From Bicyclus anynana (taxonomy: Eukaryota; Arthropoda; Insecta; Lepidoptera; Nymphalidae), in NCBI RefSeq assembly GCF_947172395.1, contig NC_069097.1:5068142-5132141 (forward strand): a stretch of DNA of 64,000 bases. The letters run 5' to 3'. The position numbers were made by a program, and so were the translations under genes. This document shows positions 54,081 to 64,000 of the stretch, piece by piece. The notes below the pieces were generated by a model. That model saw nothing but the letters and a program-made list of their open reading frames with translations, was not told the DNA's origin and made no database searches. Every line of letters starts with the position of its first letter. The first letter of the stretch is position 1.

Positions 54081-55121
54081 GAACTAATCAATTTATATGA
54101 TACATTCTGTGCAAGGAGGTGATGCAACTTTTGTTAACAGAATATGTACGTAGATTTGGTACCATTTCTCTTCAAAGTGTATAGTCTCAAATCTCAATAG
54201 TCTATCATAGTTTTACAATAAAAAACCTCTATGTCTAAAAATAAGATGGTAGAAAATTGGTAAGAAAATTAAAATCAAATTAGGTTTTCGATTTTAAATC
54301 AATTTTAATAATCCTTGCTTAAACAAAAGGTCCACAACTTAAGTAGAGAGACATTGCATTTTTTATTTGGCGTAATCTATAACAATAATCTTGGTTTACG
54401 AGCGATTAATTTTTTTTCTGTTTTCCTAGCTGACACTATTCAAATTTATGTAAATCTTAAATGTCCTCGTGCCAATATATCAATATTAATTTGGACAAAT
54501 TCTTAAATTACGGACTCGTTTACTTAAAATATCTAAGAATTAAAAAATTTTGGCATTTAAAATTGTATATTCTTTTATTGCTTTCAATCTATTGTTATAA
54601 TATTTATACAAATTGACGTCATCCTTTGTGTAAAATGTAATACATAATAACACTATTAAAATACAAGATTATACTCATCGCACTAATATGTTAATATTAA
54701 ACATGAAGATTTTACTTTTTAGACTTCATAATATACTAAATTAGATTAGGTAGTTATCAATACCACCACTCTTAAAATAACAATTTAACAAGATATTTAT
54801 TTTAAGCCCCCGACAATTATTACCTATGACATTTACTTTCCTCCGATAAAGAAAAATCTCGATATCTATGGATTGAGTTGTCAGATTTTCAATATCTCCT
54901 ATATTACTATACTATGTGCTCTGAATCATGGTGCAGGTTACAGTTGCCTTATGACGTTCATAATACGTACTATTATCGTGAATCTTTCAAGAGTAAAACG
55001 AACTGTCAGCGGCACCATGCTATAGCGTAGCCTTGAAAAACGAAAATTATTTCCTGAGGTTGATTATCACTCGACTTACTCCTTTGAAGTTACCGCAATA
55101 GCAAGTTAATCATATAACATA
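54081..55121. other. AT-rich low-copy DNA
   Basis: Nothing recognised. The patch at 54910-55080 is slightly more GC-rich. Confidence 0.4.
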
Positions 55122-55400
55122 ATGAAAATATGTGTAAGCTTAGAAAAATACTCCACTCTTATTCAAATATTTAATAAAATGAATATCAAAAGTTGCAGCG
55201 ACGAACTAAATCTCAATAACGTAATAAAGATTTGGTCCGATATGGAACTCGGAAGCCCTAACCTAGTGATGGGCACTCGGTATTATATCGATTACATAAA
55301 ACCTAACATGAGCATACGTTTCATACCGTACGTAAAAAAAATGTTTGCAATAGAAGACGCATTTACTCAAGATGCTTATATTTTTTTTAATTTATTGTAA
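55122..55400 (+). CDS. Unidentified small open frame, 92 codons
   Basis: ATG-started and the longest plausible plus-strand frame in a long repeat-free stretch. The product is soluble-looking and mixed-charge (KSCSDELNLNNVIKIWSDME in the middle), with no signal peptide, membrane segment or known motif. No repeat family overlaps it and no splice sites are obvious. Open frames of this length arise by chance in 64 kb, so this is a candidate only. Confidence 0.15.
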   Translation: MKICVSLEKYSTLIQIFNKMNIKSCSDELNLNNVIKIWSDMELGSPNLVMGTRYYIDYIKPNMSIRFIPYVKKMFAIEDAFTQDAYIFFNLL

Positions 55401-56850
55401 GCCATTATTTATGTCCAATAAAGTGTAATTATTTTCACTAATTAAATTTTCCCAAACAAATAGACCGATTTGAACGTGTTTTTAATAGATATGTGCTTAC
55501 TTCAAAAAAACTAAAACAGAACATTATCCGATTATAAGGAGAATTATCGCATAATTTTCAAGTTATTGCAATAACTATATAATATTCATTTACAATTTAC
55601 AAAAATAAATTTATAAAAAATATAATAATGAAAAAAAGTAATAAATAATATTATAAATAATAATATACTATAATATTAAAAGATTTATGGTTTTCACGCA
55701 GTCAGGCTTTGTTTTTTACTTGTTAAATACTCAGTACTTATACTTGACAAATAGTTGAAAATAAAACAGAATCGATAAAGAAATATATCATTATCGATTA
55801 AGGAATGGCGAATCCCTAGCCTACTATCGATTACGTGAAACATGTGCCTGTGACTTACATCTTACCGGCTAAGCCTTCACACCTACGGACTATGTAAGTC
55901 ATGCATTCTTTGCACGTCCAGTGACGGACATTAATCCAATAAATTTTAAAATTTAACAAAATATTTTTGTATAAAAACTAGCGGAATACTTTTTAGGCTT
56001 AAATTTACAGTACACTATACTGCAAATTCTGATAAAAAAATCAAAATCCGTGTAGAAGATTTCACCTTAACAACTCATCTGTTCTCTCTAGAGCCAGCTC
56101 CTAGAGCAGTTGAGCCTGCGTAACAAAATTTATATGACTTTGTTTATGATAGAGCCATTTAACAGCAAGATTTCATCAATATACTTCTACTTCTGCTTAA
56201 CTGTGCTAAATCACTGCGTAAAGGTTTTTTACCTTACTCAGTTTGGCCCAGCATAAAACTTAACCAACCTAAATATATTTCTTGTGGTTAACGGTGCTGG
56301 TAAATGATTTAGCTTTATGTTTTATTGATATTTTTCTAACTACCTTTAAATCGCGTACTGTTTGTTGACCCAATAAAAAAGTTAAAAAAAAACAAGGCCT
56401 AGTTTCCAGAACCATAAATAAATTAAAAAAAAAAAAACAATTACAAACAACGAAACACATTCTATATTTAAAACTGTACGACAGCTAGCTTGTTAAAGTC
56501 ATCGTTATTCATTTTACCCACATCTATTCATATTTTTTGTAATATCACTATGAATGGTAAAGGTAGGGTGGCGTATCTTACGATCTTGGCCACTTCACGC
56601 GCTCGACACTTGACCGTCGATATGACCATAGATAAACGCAAAAACACATGTTTTTTTTTTGTTTAATGAACGTTATCTATGTAATTTTGTATTGTTTCTA
56701 TAATAATGATAGATCACATGGAAAATTGATGGTTTTAACAACTTTTTTAGAGGCTTGTTAAATATTCATTTTAAAATAAAATGAAATTAACTTGGATATT
56801 TGAATTGAATTATAGTCATTTTAAGCCTATTTTATCGGCCCTTTAGAAGA
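55401..56850. other. Very AT-rich low-copy DNA
   Basis: No gene or repeat family recognised. 56560-56650 is a small GC-richer patch (GGCCACTTCACGCGCTCGAC). Confidence 0.45.
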
Positions 56851-57302
56851 TTAGGCCTCCTTGTAGGAGAGATATGGAGCTTAGAGTCATCACGCTGCCC
56901 CAATGCAGATTGACGGGTTTTTAAGATGTATTTTATTCTGTAACGATCGCTATCGTTGACCGGGGCCGATTAACGTGCTTTCCGAAGCATGTGGTTGTAA
57001 TGCTAGCCAATCATCATCCAATAAGTTCACGTGCCTGCAGCGCTAACGGCAAGACATCCGATAAAATTGTTTGTGTATTGGTTGCTTTATGCATGACATC
57101 ATGCAGAGGGCAATGTACATCATGCAGAGTGCAGACACGTTGACTTATTATCTACGGTCTCCCCCAGGGCCAGGCCTTTTTCCTGTTCAGGAGGGGATGT
57201 GGAGTTCAGACCCTCAACTTTCCAACTCTAGGCTAAGAATTCGAACCCAGGGCCACGTAATCTAAAGCCACGTCGGCTATAACCGCTGAACCAACGAGGC
57301 GT
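56851..57302 (-). mobile_element. SINE C, probably full length
   Basis: Minus strand head: AACGCCTCGTTGGTTCAGCG, GTTATAGCCGACGTGGCTTT and B box CTGGGTTCGAATTC. The far end on the plus strand reads TAGGCCTCCTTGTAGGAGAG and ATGGAGCTTAGAGTCATCAC, CGCTGCCCCAATGCAG. A partial relative of that end lies at 60345. Confidence 0.7.
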
Positions 57303-58380
57303 TAAAATCAGTATTATGTTACAAATAAAGGCGTTTCTTTTCATTCAGTATTTCTTGATATCAAATATAAAGTCATAAATTCGACGTTGTCTCATAAAAC
57401 AAACTGTATTCGACAATGATGCGCGAGCAACGGGATAAAGTATCGAAAACGAGCTGCTAATGTCTTATTTATGGGTTTTTGTGTGTCGAACACACAATTT
57501 TCACATGCCCAAAGCTACCTGGCCTGCACAACTTGCAACCGATTTGCGGTACTTATAGATCCGGTAGAGTTCATAACTTTATAGACACGGCTTTAACAAA
57601 AATATTAATCTAATACTTACATAATTATAGTCGTATGAATAAAAATCTAGTAACATGATGTTCGAAAAGTCTCGAATGATTTCATGTTTTTATTTTTAAA
57701 TTTGGTAGGTATTATAATAATTGTAAATTATTTTTCGCTCATCTACCACCTCCACCCTCCATTTTTAGTATTCTTTAACAACGTTTGCTGGGTTAGCTTG
57801 TAAGTATAAAATAATTTTAATAATTAATTAGTGACGATATCATCAGGCAATTTTTAGTTGACAACTGCACGGTTTGGACTTTTTCTTTCCTTTAAGAGAG
57901 GCAAAAATAAAAACTTTATATCTATCACGCTGCACACTAATGTAAGTTAGCGAGCTTACTCTGTAATCATATAACCAATCATAACTCTAGTAGATCCTTA
58001 GTAAACGGATATATAGATCTACACACGTTAAAACTTATGTTAGCAAAGCAATTTTATTGAAATTAGTGACAGAATCTAAATTTATAAGTATCAAATAAAG
58101 ACTTCTAAATAAGAATCTCTTTTTAGTTCCCACTCATTCATTAAAAAAAAAACTTTTCAAAATTTAAAAATATTAAAAAATCAGTAAAAAGCACCGCAAT
58201 GTAGTGCCACTTATTATACCTCCATAACTCTATAACATCCGTGTGATTTTTTACGGTTTCCAAGCGAGTAGTACGTATCGGTGTGATTTTAATACACGTT
58301 TAGATACCCATTTAACCCACACTATCGGATATGCCTTTACGGGGCCGTATAACATGTCAGGAATGGTTATTTTATGATTC
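57303..58380. other. AT-rich low-copy DNA
   Basis: No gene or repeat family recognised. The patch at 57410-57470 (GATGCGCGAGCAACGGGATA) is GC-richer. Confidence 0.4.
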
Positions 58381-59590
58381 GCCTCAGTAAGGGTGCGAGG
58401 TGCGCGCAGATTCCTCTGTGTCATAACATTTTGAGCACTCGTCTGAAATGCGTACCAAATGATAACAGCGAATGACTTATCACGCTAACATCGATAGTAT
58501 GAATTTTTACGAGCTCGCGTGATATTATTATCATATTTACACGCATATTATTACTTTATCACTCATAGCTTTTCTTAACTTAACTTAAGCATATGGGAAT
58601 GTAATTCTACTTACTTCGATATGGTATAGATGTTTTATATAATGTGACTGCCAATAACATGTACAAATATATTAAATGCTCTAGAAAATGTATGTAGTTT
58701 TTTGGTCTCCACAGAAGTGAGAATTTTACATAATTTTGAGCACTCGTCTGAAATGCGTACCAAATGATAACAGCGAATGTCTTATCACGCTAACATCGAT
58801 AGTATGAATTTTTATGAGCTCGCGTGATATTATTATCATTTTTATCATATTTACACGCATATTATAATTGGATCACGCGTAACTTAAACGTTTTTCCGGT
58901 GCTTTACTAAAATAAAGCTTAAGGTAATTTATATTGATGTGTCTCTACGAAGGTGAAGAGAAGGTGAAACTAATGTCTGTAAAGTCTATGATAGTTATTC
59001 ATCTCAGCAAAGATGAGAATTGCGTTACAACTGTCATAACATTTTGAACACTCATCTGAAATGCGTAAGAAATGATAACGTGAATTATCACGCTAACATC
59101 GATAGTATGAATTTTTATGAGTTCGTTAGATATTATTATCATTTTTATCATATTTACACACAATATGCGGGTAAATATGATAAAAATAATAATTTTATCA
59201 CGCGTAACCTAAACGTTTTTCTGGTGCTTTACTAAAATAAAGCGTAAGGTAACCTATTAGAGACACATCTTTACGAAGAAGTAGATAAGGAGAAACTAAT
59301 GCCATTTATTTATTCACCTCAGCAAAGATGAGAATTGCGTTATGACTCCTCTGTCTTGACATTTTGATTTTGATATTTTGATATATTACCCTACTTTTTC
59401 GATTTTTTGTTGATTTCGATGTGGTGTCAATGTATTAAAGAAGCAAAGACTGATTGCGAAGAAAGAGAAACAAATGCTAGGGCATTTGTGTGTATATATG
59501 TATATCTATGGGTGTGGTAGTTGATATTAATCAGCAAATATGAGAATTGCGCTTAGACTCTTGTCACAAAATTTTAAATAGCAAATATAG
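58381..59590. repeat. Tandem array, three units of about 300 bp plus decayed units
   Basis: Anchor CATAACATTTTGA (or a close variant) lies at 58422, 58730 and 59035. Each unit holds CTCGTCTGAAATGCGTACC or a variant, AAATGATAAC, TTATCACGCTAACATCGATA, GTATGAATTTTTA and GATATTATTATCAT. A decayed unit starts at about 59310 (CTCAGCAAAGATGAGAATTG), and another start at about 59530 reads ATCAGCAAATATGAGAATTG. Unit 3 has gained a 17 bp hairpin (59141-59157 with 59171-59187). The 71-codon frame in unit 3 is not kept in the others. Confidence 0.85.
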
Positions 59591-59651
59591 TGCTTAGTAA
59601 TCTAAAAAAATAATATTGAATTAAATCTTTAATTATTATTGTAAACCTGTG
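59591..59651. other. Short AT-rich stretch
   Basis: Nothing recognised. Confidence 0.4.
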
Positions 59652-59860
59652 TATAATGGGAAAGGTGGAGGGCACAAGAGCACGTGGCAGGTCACCAATG
59701 CGCTGGACTGACCAAGTAAAAACCGCTCTCCATGGATCGCTCCACGAATGTGCTAGGAGAGCCACACTGCGGGAGGAATGGCGACGGATAGTGAGGCTTG
59801 CCACCGCGCCCAAATGACGACCACGACCACTCTGTCAAGAGTGTAACGACGAAGAAGAAG
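59652..59860 (+). pseudogene. 3' end of an RTE-like LINE, GAAGAAG tail
   Basis: The plus frame reads MGKVEGTRARGRSPMRWTDQ, then VKTALHGSLHE and ARRATLREEWRRIVRLATAP before a stop. It aligns with the end of the element at 52412 (GKVQGKRPRGRSPTRWSDQV), from a related but distinct family. Only about 54 codons remain. The minus-strand frame at 59574 is its shadow. Confidence 0.8.
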
Positions 59861-60344
59861 TGTATAATCCGTAAAACTACAGTCCTATTGTTATAAATAG
59901 TACGTGTCTATATATATATATATATAGTAAAGTGTCACTGTATTATCACTTTATTCAGTAATTTTTCAAAACCTCAACAACAAAACAAACATCATTAATA
60001 ATTTACCAATAACAAATTATGTATCCAGAGTTAACCAAAGTGTAATTTTTCAACAACGCTCATATTTACCTTTGGTTTCTCCGTTCTATATAGTTAAAGT
60101 TCTTTAGACTGAAGGCATGTATGGGACATGGGGAAGACCCCTATAGGAGCAAGGGATTAGAAAAATAATATAAATATATCACTTTACAATACGCCAGCAA
60201 AGTTTGGCCTCTTTGTGGTACCAATCAATGGCCAACTCGGTTGATTTCACCCAGTGGTTCCCAAACTTTAATATATTTTAATATTGAATAGGGCATTATT
60301 AAAAAATGTTTACCACCCTTATTTAACAGCCCACTTACTCCGCG
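59861..60344. other. AT-rich DNA with a TA microsatellite
   Basis: A (TA)n run lies at 59909-59926. Otherwise nothing is recognised. Confidence 0.5.
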
Positions 60345-60480
60345 ACTAGGCCTGCCTCCTTATAGAGAGGATATGGAGCTTAGTACCACCACGCTGCCCT
60401 AATGCGGTTTGGTGGGTATAGAGTGATAATGTTCGACTATTGTAAAGATCACTATCAAATGTGATGTATATCCGCGATAT
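60345..60480 (-). mobile_element. SINE C-like 3' fragment
   Basis: TATGGAGCTTAGTACCACCA and CGCTGCCCTAATGCGG match the far end of the SINE C copy at 56851. It continues with an AAAGATCACTATC segment. Confidence 0.6.
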
Positions 60481-60628
60481 AAAACTAAAAAAGGCTAACA
60501 GTTTATTTTTCTTAAAGTAATTTTCCTTGTTTTCCAGCAAGGCTACAAGTTATTTTTGAATCAGGCCCTCTAAACTATGGCTTCAAACAATATATTATAA
60601 TATATCAACCGCAATTATTTCAGTAAAA
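60481..60628. other. Short AT-rich stretch
   Basis: Nothing recognised. Confidence 0.4.
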
Positions 60629-60814
60629 ATATTAATTGATAATGAAACACGGCTAAAACTCACGTGATATAAAGTCGAAGTGTGTCAGTTTGGATCGTGC
60701 TGCGTTGCAAGAACCAGCTCATGATTAAGGGCCCTGTATGGGTTCAAAACTTGTCGGGCATACTCCGACCTTATATCACGTGAGTTTCAGCCGTGTTTCA
60801 TATTCAATTAATAT
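60629..60814. mobile_element. Foldback MITE with 44 bp inverted ends
   Basis: 60629-60672 and 60771-60814 pair at 41 of 44 positions (core AACTCACGTGATATAA, with an E-box CACGTG in each arm). Pairing continues inward more weakly. The middle holds GGGCCCTGTATGGGTTCAAA. Non-coding, 186 bp. Confidence 0.9.
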
Positions 60815-61331
60815 GAATAACACTCACTATAGTAAAAATATTGTTTAAAGGATAATGTTCGCTTTATTACAAGTTTATTTGTCAGTTAATTAAAAATAAA
60901 CATCGAAAAACTTTGAGAACCACACACAAGCTTGTATTGACGATCGACATAATCCTCGAGAAATCTTTACGCTTTGCGAAGCACCGTTCAAAACACTTTC
61001 AGTTTATTAAAAGTGTCTTAAATCCGTTCAAAAATTGCTTCACAAAATTTCAACATGCAAACGAAAATAAGCCTTCATCGCTTGCCATAAGAGCGAAAAT
61101 GCAATATTCGAAGTAACAATTTAAATTCGTACCAATATGTACCAGTATATTATTATTTTAATCCCATTATTTACGAACTGTAACGGTATTCCTCAGTCAA
61201 TATTTGTACATTTGTTTTTGGGATTAAAAATATTATGAAGTTTTTTTGAACAAGTCAACGCTACACTTAGTTTTTTTTTACAAACTTTCTCTTTTTCGAA
61301 CTATTTTATTGATTTTTATTACATAAGTTAT
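60815..61331. other. AT-rich low-copy DNA
   Basis: The open frame at 60913 (67 codons) has no known domain. Confidence 0.4.
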
Positions 61332-61644
61332 ACTATACTAAAGCCACACTCAATGTGCACTGTTTACTAACAAACAAATTAAAAATGAGGATATAAATGA
61401 CTAGTCATTTAATACCTAATAATAATTATAATTAACTTGTTTTAAATTAATGAAAATAAATTTGATTAATAAGCTTAAAATAATTAGATATACGTAGTTA
61501 ATATAATATTTTGAGTACTTAACATTTTATAAAAAAACAATACATAATTTAAAATAAATAAGTTATGAAATGACATGCAATATCTACCTTCATTTTTAAT
61601 TTGTTGTTAAAAAATGCACAATGCAAGTATGGCTTTAGTATAGT
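61332..61644. mobile_element. MITE, type T (long copy)
   Basis: ACTATACTAAAGCC (61332-61345) and GGCTTTAGTATAGT (61631-61644) are exact inverse complements, and imperfect pairing extends about 60 bp inward (AACAAACAAATTAAAAATGA). Second copy of the element at 366-542. Confidence 0.85.
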
Positions 61645-62554
61645 TCTTCTTCAAACTTAAGAGGATTTTTTAGCATATAATATTTTTTCAGGGAATTGCC
61701 CGTAATTTACCCGACACTCATAGAGAAAAAAGCTCAGAAACGGAATAAATAGCGTCAAGAAAAACGTAAGAATTGTGGAAGTTTTCCTCGGACTCTCCAA
61801 ACTCTTTATTCAGAAGACTTTTTGCCGAAAATAATAAGATAGAAGAGTATAATATAGTATAATATAGTAGCAATAATATATGCAATAAATATATTTTCAT
61901 AAATAATTACAATCATATTAGGAAACATTAGGTATACCTATTATTATCGTTTCAGATTGAAAGATTAAAAACAAAACAAAAAAATTTTGAAAACGAAAAT
62001 CAGATTTCAGGTACGCTCAAAGACAATCTGTAAATCTATCAACACCTTTAAATGTTTTGGTCTAGTAGGTTTCTAAATATTATATTTTTACAATGTCTTT
62101 GAATTTAAATTTAAATTCATTTATTTCAAATTGAATAACGTCAAGTTTTTTGTTTATCACTAGTTAACTAAACGTAAAATATGTATTATTTATATTGAAT
62201 TTTAAAATAATAACACTACAGTACACAACAATATTATTTTATAATTACCACAACCCCTTAGAATTTCGGTTAAAATTACACCGCGAGAAAGTTCCTATAA
62301 CAACCGTGAAAGTTTTGTAAGAAAACATTTAAGGGTGCGACACACTGCAGCCGATAATTAAGGCGTATTCAAACTTCGATCGGAAACTATAAATAATAGA
62401 AATCCGGATCGGACCGGATCTCCTTTGAACGCAATTATTATAAGTTCCTTGAATAGCACCCTTTCCAATCGATCAGATTGGTTTAATAACATGGTATGTA
62501 TTTTTCACCTCCTGTCTTGTCACAGGTGCAAATTGGTGGATTTAATGGGCATTG
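61645..62554. other. AT-rich low-copy DNA
   Basis: 62330-62450 is slightly richer in GC (ATCCGGATCGGACCGGATCT). No gene or family recognised. Confidence 0.4.
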
Positions 62555-62857
62555 GAGACGTAATAACCCAGTGGATATGACCTCTGCCTCCGATTCTGGA
62601 GGGCGTAGGTTCGAATCTGGTCTGGCATGCACCTCCAACTTTTCAGTTGTGTGCATTTTAAGAAATGAAATATCACGTGTCTCAAACGGTGAAGGAAAAC
62701 ATCGTGAGGAAACCTGCACATCAGATAATGTTCTTAATTCTCTGCGTGTGTGAAGTTTGCCAATTCGCATTGAGCCAGCGTGGTAGACTATTGGCCTAAC
62801 TTCTCTCATTCTGAGAGGAGACTCGAGCTCAGCAGTGAGCCGAATATGGGTTGAAAA
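62555..62857 (+). mobile_element. SINE B, near-complete
   Basis: AGACGTAATAACCCAGTGGA head; B box GTTCGAATCTGG preceded by GGGCGTAG. ATCACGTGTCTCAAACGGTG, the first hairpin with changes and GAGCTCAGCAGTGAGCCGAA follow. The long open frames on both strands are shadows. Confidence 0.95.
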
Positions 62858-62874
62858 ATTCAAGCACTATATCT

Positions 62875-62962
62875 ATCATCATCATCATCATGTCAGCCGA
62901 TGGACGTCCACTGCAGGACGTTGGCCTTTTGTAGGGACATTCCAGCTCTTCGAATTATGTGC
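62875..62962 (-). pseudogene. RTE-like LINE 3' end fragment
   Basis: An (ATC)n run at 62876-62891 followed by GTCAGCCGATGGACGTCCAC and TGCAGGACGTTGGCC, as at 51640, then a jump to GCTCTTCGAATTATGTGCC, a deleted form. Confidence 0.8.
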
Positions 62963-63149
62963 CTATACTGATATATAAATCTGAAAAGTTTGCTAGTTAG
63001 ATTGAACGCGATAATCTCAGGAACTACTGGTCCGATTTGAAAAATTCTTTCAGTGTTAGATAGCCCATTTATCGAGGAAGGCTATAGGCTATATATTATA
63101 CCTACGGGAACGGGAACCACGCGTGTAAAACCGCGCGGCGTCAGCTAGT
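62963..63149 (+). mobile_element. Helitron-like element, type 1
   Basis: CTATACTGATATATAAATCT, AATCTCAGGAACTACTGGTC, GTGTTAGATAGCCCATTTAT, GGGAACGGGAACCACGCG and GCGTCAGCTAGT. Confidence 0.95.
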
Positions 63150-63500
63150 TATACAATAATATATTTACATAAAAATAAAAAAGGTCAGCCGCAGGTCATC
63201 TGAACATGTTGTAAAATCTTAACTTCCCTTTAGCAGGTACATGATTTCAGTTATTTTACTGTCATAATTAAACTACTATGTTAATAAATATACTCGTACT
63301 TGTAATTTTTATGTAATGTAAAACAATTTTCAAAAACTATGACAGACCGATAAAGTACTTAGGTATAAAAATATCAAAAAAACTTTTTTTTATTTTTGTC
63401 GTTAATAACATTAACAGAGATTTCCTGAATTATTAACTACTCGTATAATATTTAAGTTTAACTTAAAACCACATAATACAAATAATAGGTACATATAAAT
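63150..63500. other. AT-rich stretch
   Basis: Nothing recognised. Confidence 0.45.
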
Positions 63501-63563
63501 AAATAAAAGAAAAGTTAAATATTGTTCTACTTACTAGAGCAATATTTAACTTTTCTTTTATTT
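63501..63563. repeat. 29 bp near-perfect hairpin, 5 nt loop
   Basis: 63501-63524 pairs exactly with 63540-63563 (24 bp). Five more pairs (one a G-T wobble) close on the loop CTTAC at 63530-63534. In size and pairing it resembles a small palindromic element more than a microRNA precursor, which normally has bulges. Confidence 0.9.
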
Positions 63564-64000
63564 AACTTTTTTATTATTCATTGAGTTTTGACATAAGCAA
63601 AAAGATGTTCTGAAAAAAACACCATACAGACATAGAAGTATCGCGCCTCTGTTCTTAATTTTGGAATAATTTTAACGTTTTTCAATACTTATTAGGTATT
63701 GTGCATATTGTATAGTCTCAAATGTCAATCAACCTAACGGTTCATAACGCGGCTTTGAAGCGTTTTATTTTTAAAAAATAACACAAAAGAAAAAAATAAT
63801 CGAGCTTAAAATTTCACAGCAAAGAAAGAACTGTTACAATTAGACAGTTTTTGTTCCACGCATTGAATCGAAGAAAAAAATCTTTTAGTGACAAAAATAT
63901 CGAACACAATGTGACACGTCAGTTTAGGGGTTGATTTTTTTTTCGCCACCCTTCGAAAGTGTTGGATGTCAGTCGTGATTGCGATTCCTGATGGAGGCTA
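63564..64000. other. AT-rich window end
   Basis: Nothing recognised. The last 100 bases are somewhat richer in GC. Confidence 0.4.

Noticed and set aside
62483..62863. 126-codon minus-strand open frame
   Set aside because: It lies over SINE B; similar frames appear on both strands of other SINE B copies.
1..64000. A bacterial-style gene cluster or operon
   Set aside because: No long frames, no Shine-Dalgarno spacing, and abundant eukaryotic SINEs and LINEs.

Overview
This window looks like lepidopteran (moth or butterfly) nuclear DNA. It is AT-rich and contains no recognisable host protein-coding gene. The organism is inferred from its repeats: tRNA-derived SINEs ending in A-runs or GAT triplets, Helitron-like elements running from TATACTAATATTATAAA to CTAGT, and fragments of RTE-like and CR1/Jockey-like LINEs of kinds typical of ditrysian Lepidoptera. 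The species cannot be fixed from the sequence. The window reads as a long intergenic or intronic stretch where mobile elements of different ages lie among low-copy islands. Family letters and 'type' names used below are local labels, not database names.

Families. SINE A is about 330 bp, with a tRNA-like head (A box TGGCGCAGTGGTATGCGC, B box GGTTCGATCCC) and a tail ending in CTAACTTGTAAAGAATAAAA. SINE B is about 310 bp, with head GATAGCCCAGTGGATATGAC, B box GGTTCGAATCC, two internal hairpins and a GATGATGAT tail. SINEs C, D, E and F are rarer tRNA-headed families. Helitron type 1 is about 200 bp and ends in CTAGT. Helitron type 2 carries a conserved end reading GGACGAAGTCGCGGGCGTCC. LINE remains comprise an intact but 5'-truncated RTE-like reverse transcriptase C-terminus (52418-53086), a CR1/Jockey-like C-terminus (5186-5485), and several decayed 3' ends. 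Several MITE or foldback elements are present.

Layout. 1-7500: Helitron, MITEs, a GC-rich island, a three-unit tandem repeat, LINE and SINE pieces. 7500-15350: mostly low-copy AT-rich DNA with scattered repeats. 15350-16035 and 24990-25650: CpG-rich, promoter-like islands, each followed by a candidate splice donor. 19541-21143: a roughly 700 bp unit repeated in tandem and carrying a SINE. 30120-30370: an island with a perfect RFX X-box. 35250-36690 and 44230-44900: long repeat-free islands. 40400-41700: a duplicated segment holding conserved octamers. 51190-53130: a LINE/SINE cluster. 58380-59590: a tandem array of about 300 bp units. The right end is a SINE-RTE-Helitron cluster and a 63 bp hairpin.

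How the parts relate. The clearest functional link is between SINE A and the LINE at 5117-5485. Their 3' ends match at 40 of 48 aligned bases, as expected if the SINE is copied by that LINE's machinery. I found no operon-like, CRISPR-like or otherwise convincing new gene system. The best regulatory leads are the octamer duplication, the X-box island and the two promoter-like islands; all are inference from sequence alone.
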